From an uncultured Aquimarina sp. (GTDB lineage: Bacteria > Bacteroidota > Bacteroidia > Flavobacteriales > Flavobacteriaceae), in contig CANMDH010000010.1 in NCBI GenBank assembly GCA_947496555.1, positions 62,001 through 126,000 of the forward strand: a DNA stretch of 64,000 nt. The letters run 5' to 3'. Below are positions 24,709-32,134 of this stretch, piece by piece. The notes beneath the pieces are model-generated. The model did not search any database. It was not told where the DNA came from and saw only the letters and a list, made by a program, of their open reading frames with translations. Numbering within the stretch: the first letter of the stretch is position 1; every line of letters begins with the position of its first letter. Both the position numbers and the translations under genes were made by a program.

Positions 24709-26109
24709 ATGAGTCCCTCTTTAACAGATAAACAAATACAACATCTTTACTGGAGAATTGGTTTTGGTATTTCTTCTGGCCATTTAAAATCGGCTAGAAA
24801 GCTTTCAAAAGATCAAATCATCGATCAACTATTTCTAGAAAGCAAACAATACAAGCCACTGCAAATGAATTTTGAGGCATTAATAAAAAAATCAAAAGAT
24901 CTTTCCAGAGAAGAACGAAAGGAATTACGTCAACTCCGTAATAACAAAATGAACGAGCTTAATATTCTTTGGTTTAATCGAATGGTAAGTAACGAACAGG
25001 TACTTCGTGAAAAGATTACATTGTTTTTCCATAATCATTTTGCTGTAAGGCTTAGAACACCAAGAGCGTGTATCCACCTTAATAACATCATTAGAAAACA
25101 CGCACTGGGAAACTTTGGAGATATGCTCATGGAGGTATCAAAATCTCCGGCAATGCTGCTCTTCCTTAATAATAGACAAAATCGAAAAGATCATCCCAAC
25201 GAAAATTTTGCAAGAGAAGTGATGGAATTATTCACTTTGGGAAGAGACAAGGGGTATACCGAGACAGATATCAAAGAAGCCGCTCGGGCTTTTACTGGCT
25301 GGAATTTCAACAAAACCGGTCAATTTATATTTAGAAAAAATCACCATGATTATGGGGAGAAAACTTTTTTAGGAAGAACTGGAAACTTTACCGGAGAAGA
25401 TATTATCAAAATCCTATTAGAAGAAAAGCAAACCGCCCGATATTTAACAACAAAGATATATTCTTATTTGGTGAATGAAAACGTTAATCAAACTCACATC
25501 GAAGAGCTAACCACTCTTTTTTATGAATCTAATTATAATCTTGAAACTTTGTTAAGAGCAATTATAGGGAGTACTTGGTTCTACAGTCTGGCAAATATCG
25601 GAGTAAAAATAAAATCTCCTATCGAATTAATGGTTGGACTTAGCAACCCCTTTAAAATCGAATACAAAGATCCCAAAGTGCTACTGTACCTTCAGCGTAA
25701 ACTGAATCAAATGCTGTTCTTTCCTCCCAATGTAGCAGGTTGGACAGGTGGAAAAACCTGGATAGATAATTCAACCCTAATGCTACGTTTAAAGCTAGCT
25801 TCGGTAACGCTTAATAGCGGAGTGATAGAATGGAATGATAATGAAGATATTCCCGAAAACATGATGATGAGACAACAAATGATGTATCGAACCATAAAAT
25901 CGAAACTTCAAAAGAAGGTAAAAGCAACCCCAAATTGGGAGGCTTTTCTAACCACCTTGGAACAAAAGGAGAAATCTGCACTAATCAATTTCATTATTCA
26001 ACCAGAATTGTCAAAATCTGCCCAGGCGCTTGTTAATAAAATAGACTCAGGGGAAACAAAAAATTTTGTCATTGAATTGATGAGTTTACCCGAATATCAA
26101 CTTTGCTAA
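24709..26109 (+). CDS. DUF1800 domain protein
   Basis: About 466 residues. I choose the ATG at 24709, two codons after a GTG at 24703. It is a typical DUF1800 protein: KITLFFHNHFAVR near 110, PNENFAREVMELFTLG near 170, FTGWNF, and FPPNVAGWTGGKTWIDNSTL near 350. The function is unknown. These proteins are nearly always encoded beside a DUF1501 protein, as here (end overlapped by 7 bases of the longer reading of the next gene), and are thought to act in the envelope. No clear signal peptide is visible. Confidence 0.88.
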   Translation: MSPSLTDKQIQHLYWRIGFGISSGHLKSARKLSKDQIIDQLFLESKQYKPLQMNFEALIKKSKDLSREERKELRQLRNNKMNELNILWFNRMVSNEQVLREKITLFFHNHFAVRLRTPRACIHLNNIIRKHALGNFGDMLMEVSKSPAMLLFLNNRQNRKDHPNENFAREVMELFTLGRDKGYTETDIKEAARAFTGWNFNKTGQFIFRKNHHDYGEKTFLGRTGNFTGEDIIKILLEEKQTARYLTTKIYSYLVNENVNQTHIEELTTLFYESNYNLETLLRAIIGSTWFYSLANIGVKIKSPIELMVGLSNPFKIEYKDPKVLLYLQRKLNQMLFFPPNVAGWTGGKTWIDNSTLMLRLKLASVTLNSGVIEWNDNEDIPENMMMRQQMMYRTIKSKLQKKVKATPNWEAFLTTLEQKEKSALINFIIQPELSKSAQALVNKIDSGETKNFVIELMSLPEYQLC

Positions 26110-26123
26110 AAACCCTCACGAAA

Positions 26124-27317
26124 ATGGAACGAAGACAATTTTTAAAACAATCGGTTTTTGCATCAGGAATGGCATTGGTTCCTTCTTTTTTAAAAGGAAT
26201 GGAATTTCTCTCACCAGATCAATTATCTGGCTATAGAAACGTAATTATTATTCAACTTTCAGGAGGAAATGATGGATTAAACAGTATTATACCAATTACG
26301 AACGACATCTACCATAGAGCACGACCCACAATTGCAAAAAAACAAGCACAAACACCAAAAATAACGGATGACCTGGTTTTTAATGACAGCCTGAAAATGA
26401 TCAAAGAATTATATGATCTTGGCGAGGTATCTATTATTAATAATGTAGGATACCCTAATCCCAATAGATCACATTTCAGAAGTACGGATATCTGGCAAAC
26501 GGCAAGTGATACCAACAAGTATCTAACAACAGGTTGGGTAGGCAGATACCTGGATGCCAATTGCCAGCATCCGTACCAAGCTATCGAGGTAGATAATTCG
26601 TTGTCATTAGCTATGAAGGGGACAACAATGAGCGGAATTGCGGTTTCTGACCCCAATCAACTCTACAAAACCACAAGAGAACCATTTTTTAAAAACTTGG
26701 TGGCGAATACTCAAAAAGAAATGCTTGATGAGGACAATCAGGGGTATTTGTACAAAACGATGTTAGAAACCTACTCTTCAGCTTCTTATATTTATGAAAC
26801 TTCCAAGATTTATACTACCAATACCGAATATCCAAAAAATCCTTTTGCCAAAAATCTTAAGACTATCGCAGATTTTATCGTTTCTGGCCTAAAAACAAGA
26901 GTATTTTATAGTTCTTTAGGTGGTTTTGACAGTCATGTCAATCAATTAAATAGCCAGGATAGATTGCTCAAGGTGTATGCAGAATCTGTTGGTGCATTGG
27001 TAAAAGATCTTAAGAAAAATGATCGATTTAAAGACACGTTAATTCTCACATTTTCTGAGTTTGGCCGCAGAGTACAACAAAACGGAAGTCAAGGTACTGA
27101 TCATGGTGCCGCTAATAATGTAATTGCCATTGGTGGATCCCTTAAAAAAGCCGGAGTATATAACGAGCTTCCAAATTTATCAGATCTAGACGGTAATGGC
27201 GATATAAAATATACGGTTGATTTTAGAAGTATATACGCATCTATTTTACACAATTGGTTAGATGTAAATGATCAAACCATTTTAAATAAAGGCTTTGAAA
27301 GATTAGTGTTTATTTAA
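26124..27317 (+). CDS. DUF1501 domain protein with Tat-type signal
   Basis: About 397 residues. The ATG at 26124 gives MERRQFLKQSVFASGMALVP, a twin-arginine signal (RRQFLK). The fold is of the alkaline-phosphatase/sulfatase-like DUF1501 type: IIIQLSGGNDGLNSIIP near 40, NRSHFRSTDIWQTAS near 110, SLGGFDSHVNQ near 270 and TFSEFGRRVQQNGSQGTDHG near 310, which hold Asp/His residues likely to bind metal. It is probably exported folded with cofactor and works with the DUF1800 protein encoded just before it. Confidence 0.88.
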   Translation: MERRQFLKQSVFASGMALVPSFLKGMEFLSPDQLSGYRNVIIIQLSGGNDGLNSIIPITNDIYHRARPTIAKKQAQTPKITDDLVFNDSLKMIKELYDLGEVSIINNVGYPNPNRSHFRSTDIWQTASDTNKYLTTGWVGRYLDANCQHPYQAIEVDNSLSLAMKGTTMSGIAVSDPNQLYKTTREPFFKNLVANTQKEMLDEDNQGYLYKTMLETYSSASYIYETSKIYTTNTEYPKNPFAKNLKTIADFIVSGLKTRVFYSSLGGFDSHVNQLNSQDRLLKVYAESVGALVKDLKKNDRFKDTLILTFSEFGRRVQQNGSQGTDHGAANNVIAIGGSLKKAGVYNELPNLSDLDGNGDIKYTVDFRSIYASILHNWLDVNDQTILNKGFERLVFI

Positions 27318-27333
27318 AAAGTTAAAAAAAAAG

Positions 27334-27370
27334 AAAAGCCTTATAGTTTTAGATCTATAAGGCTTTTAAA
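27334..27370. terminator. Bidirectional terminator
   Basis: AAAAGCCTTATAG (27334-27346) and CTATAAGGCTTTT (27355-27367) form a perfect 13-bp stem. It separates the DUF1501 gene from the convergent Roadblock genes. Confidence 0.9.
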
Positions 27371-27452
27371 ATTTTTACGTTGGTTTGTTCATTTTTTAGA
27401 AACATCTCAATAAATATGAGTCTCCAAATAACAATTATAGGGTAATTATGAT

Positions 27453-27827
27453 TTACATATTGGCAACCACATCTTTCTTGTATTTCTTCAATAGCGCCCT
27501 AGTCATACCAAGATTGGCATTTGAAGTATCTACGGCCAAATAAATAAAATACTCTCCATTTTCTGAAACATCAATAATGTGTAATTGATCTGACAAGGTA
27601 ATTAAGATATCCTGTATATTTGACTCCAATCCAAGGGCTTTGATAGCCTTTTTCTTGGCTTTAACAACCTCTAGATTATATGCTGAAGCTATTTCGGGAT
27701 CGAAATCATCCTTTTCAGAATGAGATACATAGCACACTCCAGTGCTAACCTCGGTAACCGAAACTGCAATATATCCTGGTACATTAGACTTAATATCGTC
27801 CTTAAATTGATCTAAAAAATTTGACAT
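27453..27827 (-). CDS. Roadblock/LC7-like protein A
   Basis: 124 residues with the alternating helix/sheet pattern of the Roadblock/LC7 fold (about 110-120 residues). SVTEVSTGVCYVSHSE forms the early strands, a long helix follows (LEVVKAKKKAIKALG), then DILITLSDQLHIIDVSENGEYFIYLAVD, where the 'ITLSDQLHII...YLAVD' strand pair is characteristic of such proteins. They dimerise and act on small Ras-like GTPases (MglB with MglA). It is the second gene of a two-gene operon, 15 bp after Roadblock protein B. No GTPase gene is nearby. Confidence 0.72.
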   Translation of the reverse strand: MSNFLDQFKDDIKSNVPGYIAVSVTEVSTGVCYVSHSEKDDFDPEIASAYNLEVVKAKKKAIKALGLESNIQDILITLSDQLHIIDVSENGEYFIYLAVDTSNANLGMTRALLKKYKKDVVANM

Positions 27828-27842
27828 AATAATAATTTAAAA

Positions 27843-28181
27843 TTAAACAGTAGTTTCTAAAGAATTCATTTTTTTAAGGAAAAGACCCAATTTAGAATGG
27901 TCCTTACACAATGCAGCGACGATGTGATTCGATTTTACCTTGTTAGCTATCAAAAAACCTTCTGAAGTTTTAGCCATTAGTTGTTCTAAGCTTCCATTAC
28001 CCAGATCTTCAGATAAGTCTTTACACATGGAAAATACCATTTCGGTCATCGCTGCAATGTTTTCTTCGAAACTAATGTTTGTAGAATCAATTAAATTACC
28101 ATCAGTATCCAGAATCATGGCAGCCTGCGCTCCGGTGATCTCAATCACCTTTTCTAAGTTCAAGGGGCTTTGTAAAATCAT
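27843..28181 (-). CDS. Roadblock/LC7-like protein B (MglB-like)
   Basis: 112 residues resembling the Roadblock/LC7 family: VIEITGAQAAMILDTDGNLIDST (the 'ga.gaal.d.dG' opening), ENIAAMTEMVFSMCKDLSEDLGNGSLEQLM as the central helix, and GFLIANKVKSNHIVAALCKDHSKLGLFLKKM at the end. Such proteins regulate the GTP cycle of MglA-type proteins in polarity or motility, or form scaffolds. It precedes Roadblock protein A by 15 bp, suggesting a heterodimer. Confidence 0.75.
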   Translation of the reverse strand: MILQSPLNLEKVIEITGAQAAMILDTDGNLIDSTNISFEENIAAMTEMVFSMCKDLSEDLGNGSLEQLMAKTSEGFLIANKVKSNHIVAALCKDHSKLGLFLKKMNSLETTV

Positions 28182-28384
28182 AGTATAAAATTTAAAATGT
28201 TACTTTTCCAATGACGATTTACTTACTTTCAGTTACATTTTTTGTTTCCCTTTCAAACTTTGATGCCGAACGAAAGTATACATTTTAATTTAAAATTAAG
28301 TATTGTTTAATTTTTTTAACATTTTCTTATACAGAATATTCCTATTTTTTGTATCTTTAGATTTCATTTTAAAAAAGATTTGCC

Positions 28385-28684
28385 TTGAAAAATTTAACCG
28401 ACTTAAAATTGGAATTAGATAAGAAAAAAGAAAAATTCAATTCGTATAGAATCTCAAACGGAAAAATATCAAAATTAGAAACGCTTGTTGAAGAAAAAGC
28501 TTCTTTTGATAAAAACTTAGAAAACCTGATCGCTAAGCAATCTATAGAAAAGACTGAAAATCAAATTCTTGTAACCATGACCAGTGACTCAATGACTAAT
28601 GGTGAAGACAATGTAAAAGCCGTTAAACCTTATAGTGAAAAAATAAAAGGTGGTTACTTTGGAAAAAGAAGAAGTAGGTTTTAA
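28385..28684 (+). CDS. Small charged protein with RISNG motif (paralogue of the 31636 peptide)
   Basis: 99 residues from a TTG start at 28385 (no ATG is available). The N-terminal 34 residues (MKNLTDLKLELDKKKEKFNS, then YRISNGKISK) align well with the 40-residue peptide at 31636: K2, K8, EL, KE, FN, RISNG and the following S/R-K are shared. The rest is a coiled-coil-like EEKASFDKNLENLIAKQS segment and a basic C-terminus (KIKGGYFGKRRSRF). There is no signal or membrane segment. Function not recognised; the helical start followed by RISNG looks like a conserved binding module. Confidence 0.65.
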   Translation: MKNLTDLKLELDKKKEKFNSYRISNGKISKLETLVEEKASFDKNLENLIAKQSIEKTENQILVTMTSDSMTNGEDNVKAVKPYSEKIKGGYFGKRRSRF

Positions 28685-28995
28685 TATTCTCGCTTTCTTT
28701 TTTAATGCTACCATATTGATAGTGTCAATTCTTTCTTCAACGCTTTATTTAAGAATTAATAGACTTTTTAGCATCTTATTTTTACGGGTAAACCGTAGTT
28801 AAAATACATAAAAATCCGATTAACTGATTTTCGGTTTATTCCAACCGCTCTAGCAATATCAGATCAACATCATTCATAATACATTTCTTTCGTTTAAATA
28901 ATTATTAAAAACCTGTTCGCTCAAATCTCTACTGACATACCTTTGTCATCTCTCCCGTCTATTTTTGGTTACATATTCATCATAAAACCAAAAAT
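28685..28995. other. Intergenic region without a gene
   Basis: This 311-bp gap holds no ORF that I can support. It contains a short GGTAAACCGTAG-like dyad near 28790, a putative -7 box at 28938 and one arm of an inverted repeat that reaches the start codon of the GyrI-like gene. Confidence 0.6.
28938..28945 (+). promoter_or_regulatory. Putative -7 element of the GyrI-like gene
   Basis: TACCTTTG fits TAnnTTTG, 51 bp before the ATG at 28996. The predicted transcript would begin just ahead of the inverted repeat at 28960-28996. Confidence 0.4.
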
Positions 28996-28996
28996 A
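28960..28996 (+). promoter_or_regulatory. 11-bp inverted repeat ending on the start codon
   Basis: TATTTTTGGTT (28960-28970) and AACCAAAAATA (28986-28996) are perfect reverse complements with 15 bases between. The right arm ends on the A of the start codon of the GyrI-like gene, so in RNA the stem would hide the translation start; in DNA it could be an operator. Confidence 0.55.
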
Positions 28997-29454
28997 TGAC
29001 AACTACAAAATTTAACTCTTTTCATGTAATTGGCCTTTCTGTACGTACTAGAAACGAAGACCAACACATTACAAATGACATTCAAAATCTTTGGAACACC
29101 TTTATGACACAAGGAATTTCTCATAAAATCCCAAATAAATTAGAGGATACTTTATTTGGAATTTATACCGATTATGAAAACGGAGACGCTGGCAAGTACA
29201 CCGCAATCGTAGGTTGCAAAGTGGATAATCTTGACACTATACCAGACGGAATGATTGGTATAACCATCAAAAATGGAGATTATTCCAAATTTACTGCAAA
29301 GGGAGATGTAACCAAAGATGCTATCCCCGAGGTATGGGGAAAAATATGGAACGCGGGTCTAAACAGAGTCTATAAAACAGATTTTGAAATCTATGACGAA
29401 AGAGCCATAGATCCCACCAATGCCGAAGTAGATATATTTGTGGGGGTAAGTTGA
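28996..29454 (+). CDS. GyrI-like/AraC effector-binding domain protein
   Basis: 152 residues with the SOUL/GyrI-like small-molecule-binding fold: FHVIGLSVRTRNE at the start, FGIYTDYENGDAGKYTAIVGCKV in the middle, and NGDYSKFTAKGDV...VWGKIWNAGLNR...FEIYDER at the end. This pattern is typical of stand-alone effector-binding domains related to the C-terminus of AraC regulators such as Rob and to YdeE-type proteins. There is no DNA-binding domain. Its ligand is unknown. A terminator follows at 29479 and a Crp-family gene comes next. Confidence 0.82.
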   Translation: MTTTKFNSFHVIGLSVRTRNEDQHITNDIQNLWNTFMTQGISHKIPNKLEDTLFGIYTDYENGDAGKYTAIVGCKVDNLDTIPDGMIGITIKNGDYSKFTAKGDVTKDAIPEVWGKIWNAGLNRVYKTDFEIYDERAIDPTNAEVDIFVGVS

Positions 29455-29478
29455 TCAAACTATGTAAGTTAAAAATTA

Positions 29479-29516
29479 GACCTTACCGGTTTCTAAAATC
29501 AGTAAGGTCTTTTCTT
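29479..29516 (+). terminator. Intrinsic terminator
   Basis: GACCTTAC (29479-29486) and GTAAGGTC (29502-29509) form an 8-bp stem followed by TTTTCTTTT, just after the GyrI-like gene. Confidence 0.8.
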
Positions 29517-29564
29517 TTGTACAATCACAAAATACAAGTACCTTAGCTCAGTTATATTCAAGAA

Positions 29565-30134
29565 ATGAACGAATTACAACAATACATAAAGTCTTATTTT
29601 GGAGTTGCCGCCAATGATATGGATTCGATTTCTCGTTTATTTAAAGAAAACACCTTAAAAAAGGGCGATTTTTTTCTTGAAAAAGGCAAGTATTGCAATC
29701 AGTTAAGTTTTGTTCGTTCTGGATACCTTCGTGTTTATGCAGAAACCGAATACAAAGAGGTAACTCAATGGATTTCTACCCAAGGATATTTTATTACTGA
29801 TCTTTCGAGTTTAATCTTTAACACCCCTTCTCGTTTTAACGTTCGAGCACTTACCGATTGTAACTTATATACGATCCATAAATCTGATTACCTCAATATC
29901 GGAAACATGGTTGCCAAATGGGATAAGCTTGAAAAACTGTTTATTGCAAAATGTTTCGTAGCCCTCGAAAATCGGGTTTTTAATCATCTATCCATGTCTG
30001 CCGAAGAAAGATATCACGAACTTTTTATGGAGAACCCCACACTTTTTAATAAAGTACCCCAGCAATACTTGGCTTCAATGTTAGGGATGACTCCCGAAAC
30101 CTTAAGTCGAATTCGAAAAAGGGCGACTTCTTGA
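29565..30134 (+). CDS. Crp/Fnr-family transcriptional regulator
   Basis: 189 residues: an N-terminal cyclic-nucleotide-binding-like barrel (LKKGDFFLEKGKYCNQLSFVRSGYLRVY) and a short C-terminal HTH (YLASMLGMTPETLSRIRKR). The residues that bind cAMP in Crp (GE-R-S) are replaced and there are no Fnr-type N-terminal cysteines, so the signal is unknown. This is the small Bacteroidota type often next to the gene it controls. The SRPBCC gene follows after 65 bp. Confidence 0.9.
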   Translation: MNELQQYIKSYFGVAANDMDSISRLFKENTLKKGDFFLEKGKYCNQLSFVRSGYLRVYAETEYKEVTQWISTQGYFITDLSSLIFNTPSRFNVRALTDCNLYTIHKSDYLNIGNMVAKWDKLEKLFIAKCFVALENRVFNHLSMSAEERYHELFMENPTLFNKVPQQYLASMLGMTPETLSRIRKRATS

Positions 30135-30199
30135 TTTAGATCAAGAGATCATAATTTCTATTCAAAGAAATTTGTGGTAGTATAATTAAAACTACCAAA

Positions 30200-30616
30200 A
30201 TGGAAATTAAAACAGAAATTATTATTAATACTACAACCGAAAAAGTTTGGAAAGCATTACTTGATTTTGACAATTACCCTAATTGGAATCCTTTTATAAA
30301 AGCAATCTCAGGAAAACCTGAAATTGGCAATACCATAAAAGTAGTACTTCCAGGGATGACTTTTAAGCCTAAAGTCGTGGCTTTTGAAACCGATAAAGAG
30401 TTTAGATGGCTGGGACACTTATTATTTAAAGGATTGTTTGATGGAGAACATATATTCAACATTAAGGAAAATCCCGATGGAACCACCACTTTTTATCATT
30501 CTGAAAAGTTTAGTGGTATTTTGGTTCCTTTATTCAGGAAAAAATTACTTTCTGAAACCAAACAAGGTTTCGAAACAATGAATATAAAATTAAAAGAAGT
30601 TGTAGAACAGTTCTAA
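30200..30616 (+). CDS. SRPBCC-family protein
   Basis: 138 residues with a START/Bet v1-like pattern: IKTEIIINTTTEKVWKALLDFDNYPNWNPFI opens it (helix-grip start with the conserved WNPF), then GNTIKVVLPG, FRWLGHLLFKGLFDGEHIF and a long C-terminal helix (RKKLLSETKQGFETMNIKLKEV). It probably binds a hydrophobic ligand. It lies downstream of the Crp-family gene and may be its target. A predicted enzymatic role cannot be given. Confidence 0.88.
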   Translation: MEIKTEIIINTTTEKVWKALLDFDNYPNWNPFIKAISGKPEIGNTIKVVLPGMTFKPKVVAFETDKEFRWLGHLLFKGLFDGEHIFNIKENPDGTTTFYHSEKFSGILVPLFRKKLLSETKQGFETMNIKLKEVVEQF

Positions 30617-30727
30617 ACCCACATAACTCATAAAGTTAACTTAAAACTTTAGTTACGAGATCTAAAATAAATACCAAAACTATTTTTATTTGATAATTTT
30701 GATCAATAATTGAATAATAGTTTATTT

Positions 30728-31549
30728 ATGCAAATCCACGAGACCGCTTTTATTGTATCTACCTATAGATCATATCATGAAGATGTGAGTAAAGACGCGT
30801 ATGCCAAATTATGGAACAATCCAGCTACAGACGCTTTGATTCCGGATATCATAAAAAGTGTATCAGAACATGAAGCTATTTTACACAGTCTCAGAAATCG
30901 TTTTTTTTATGAACGTATGAATTCTTTTTTTAAAGAAAACGGTGGTGGCACTTTGATCAACTTCGGGTCTGGATTTAGCATGTATCAATTCTCGTTTGAT
31001 AACAATGTTTCTACGATAGAAATTGATAAAAAAGATATCATCGATTATAAAAAAGAAAAAATTGATCACTGGACACAGGAAGGTAAGTTACCGTACCGCG
31101 ACATTCAATACGCAGCTATCGACTTCAATAAAAATTCAGTAGAAGAAATGGTGAACTCTTTACGTCCTATCATAAAAAAAGAACCTACTTTTATTCTTAT
31201 CGAAGGAGTGGTATTCTTTTTGGATCGCACCACGACAAACAAATTATTTAACGTTTTTAAAGAACTACAAAAACCAAATGATCTTGTTGGTCTTGTTACT
31301 TATTTACCTGAAGTCGAAAATACAGCGGTATATAAACGTTTATTACATTATTTTGACAGTAATAATGACACCAACGATTCGTTCTCGCACCAAACAATAC
31401 CGGATTCTTATTTCCATAAAATTGATGGGTATGAGGTACAAGAGAGAACCGATGAATTTCAATTATCAAAAATATACGCTCGTCAACATATTATTAAGGA
31501 CAAAACCGAAATTCTTAACGAAACCTCCTATATGCTTAGAAGAACATGA
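30728..31549 (+). CDS. Class I SAM-dependent methyltransferase, leucine carboxyl methyltransferase (PPM1) type
   Basis: About 273 residues from the ATG at 30728 (a TTG at 30710 would add six). Family features: R-NRFFYERMNSFF near 60, LINFGSGFSMYQFSF near 85 as the SAM-binding loop, ISTIEID-like STIEIDKKDI, and PTFILIEGVVFFL near 165, the 'EGvl.yl' motif of LCMT-type enzymes. Relatives methylate carboxyl groups, in some cases on polyketide or small-molecule intermediates. The substrate is unknown. The RISNG microprotein gene follows after 86 bp. Confidence 0.85.
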   Translation: MQIHETAFIVSTYRSYHEDVSKDAYAKLWNNPATDALIPDIIKSVSEHEAILHSLRNRFFYERMNSFFKENGGGTLINFGSGFSMYQFSFDNNVSTIEIDKKDIIDYKKEKIDHWTQEGKLPYRDIQYAAIDFNKNSVEEMVNSLRPIIKKEPTFILIEGVVFFLDRTTTNKLFNVFKELQKPNDLVGLVTYLPEVENTAVYKRLLHYFDSNNDTNDSFSHQTIPDSYFHKIDGYEVQERTDEFQLSKIYARQHIIKDKTEILNETSYMLRRT

Positions 31550-31635
31550 AAACATTATGTTATTTACGGTAAAACCGTATTATTAGTTTATTTTTATTAT
31601 TTTTGAGTAGAAATCCCCAAAAAATATAAATAGCT

Positions 31636-31758
31636 ATGAAAGACATTTCTACAATTAAAAAGGAACTAGCCACAATCAAAGAAGAGTTTAATAAATTTAG
31701 AATATCTAATGGATCTGTAAGCAGATCTGATGTTCCTAGAGGAACTTTAAAGAAGTAA
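31636..31758 (+). CDS. 40-residue microprotein with RISNG motif
   Basis: A 40-codon ORF starts MKDISTIKKELATIKEEFNK, continues FRISNGSVSR and ends GTLKK. It shares K2, K8-x-EL, KE-x-FN, aromatic-RISNG and S-R/K with the first 30 residues of the 28385 protein, about 3.2 kb upstream. The shared pattern between two independent ORFs is strong evidence that both are real. It is predicted to be a short amphipathic helix followed by a loop. A terminator follows at 31803. It is too small for an enzyme, so a role as a peptide signal, adaptor or precursor is open. Confidence 0.65.
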   Translation: MKDISTIKKELATIKEEFNKFRISNGSVSRSDVPRGTLKK

Positions 31759-31802
31759 ACGTTTTACTTTAGTAAAGTTTTCAAAAATAATACTCATCAA
31801 TA

Positions 31803-31838
31803 AAAAAGGATACTTCTCATTAGAAATATCCTTTTTAG
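31803..31838. terminator. Hairpin terminator
   Basis: AAAAAGGATA (31803-31812) and TATCCTTTTT (31827-31836) form a 10-bp stem. It lies between the microprotein gene and the convergent membrane-peptide gene. Confidence 0.8.
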
Positions 31839-31915
31839 TATAAACATATCATAAGCAGAAAAATATTTACTTCATCATCTTGAAGAAACATTGTATATTT
31901 TAAGGAAATCTTGAT

Positions 31916-32134
31916 TTAAAACCCACCCAATAAGACCCCACATATTCCTAATCCAATAACCAGATATACTCCTGCAATAATGAAGAAGATTTTACCAGCT
32001 TTACGGTGATTTTTATTAAATAACACAAGTCCAATAATGCCAAGTAATATTGGTGGTCCTAAGAGGATTAAAAGTAAAGCATATACTATTGCGCTATAAT
32101 CTCCACCTTCTAATAAAAGTAAATTGGGTATCAT
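31916..32134 (-). CDS. Small two-helix membrane protein of the Lgt-like/Tes-like operon
   Basis: 72 residues: MIPNLLLLEGG, a helix (VYALLLILLGPPILLGIIGLVLF), a basic loop (NKNHRKAGK) and a second helix (IFFIIAGVYLVIGLGICGVLLGGF). I recognise no family. The stop/start overlap ATGA (32131-32134) with the radical SAM gene suggests translation coupled to it and a role as subunit or membrane docking partner. Confidence 0.72.
   Translation of the reverse strand: MIPNLLLLEGGDYSAIVYALLLILLGPPILLGIIGLVLFNKNHRKAGKIFFIIAGVYLVIGLGICGVLLGGF

Noticed and set aside
28685-28995. Small genes in the 311-bp gap
   Set aside because: Frames here are short and lack a start, codon bias or a recognisable motif.
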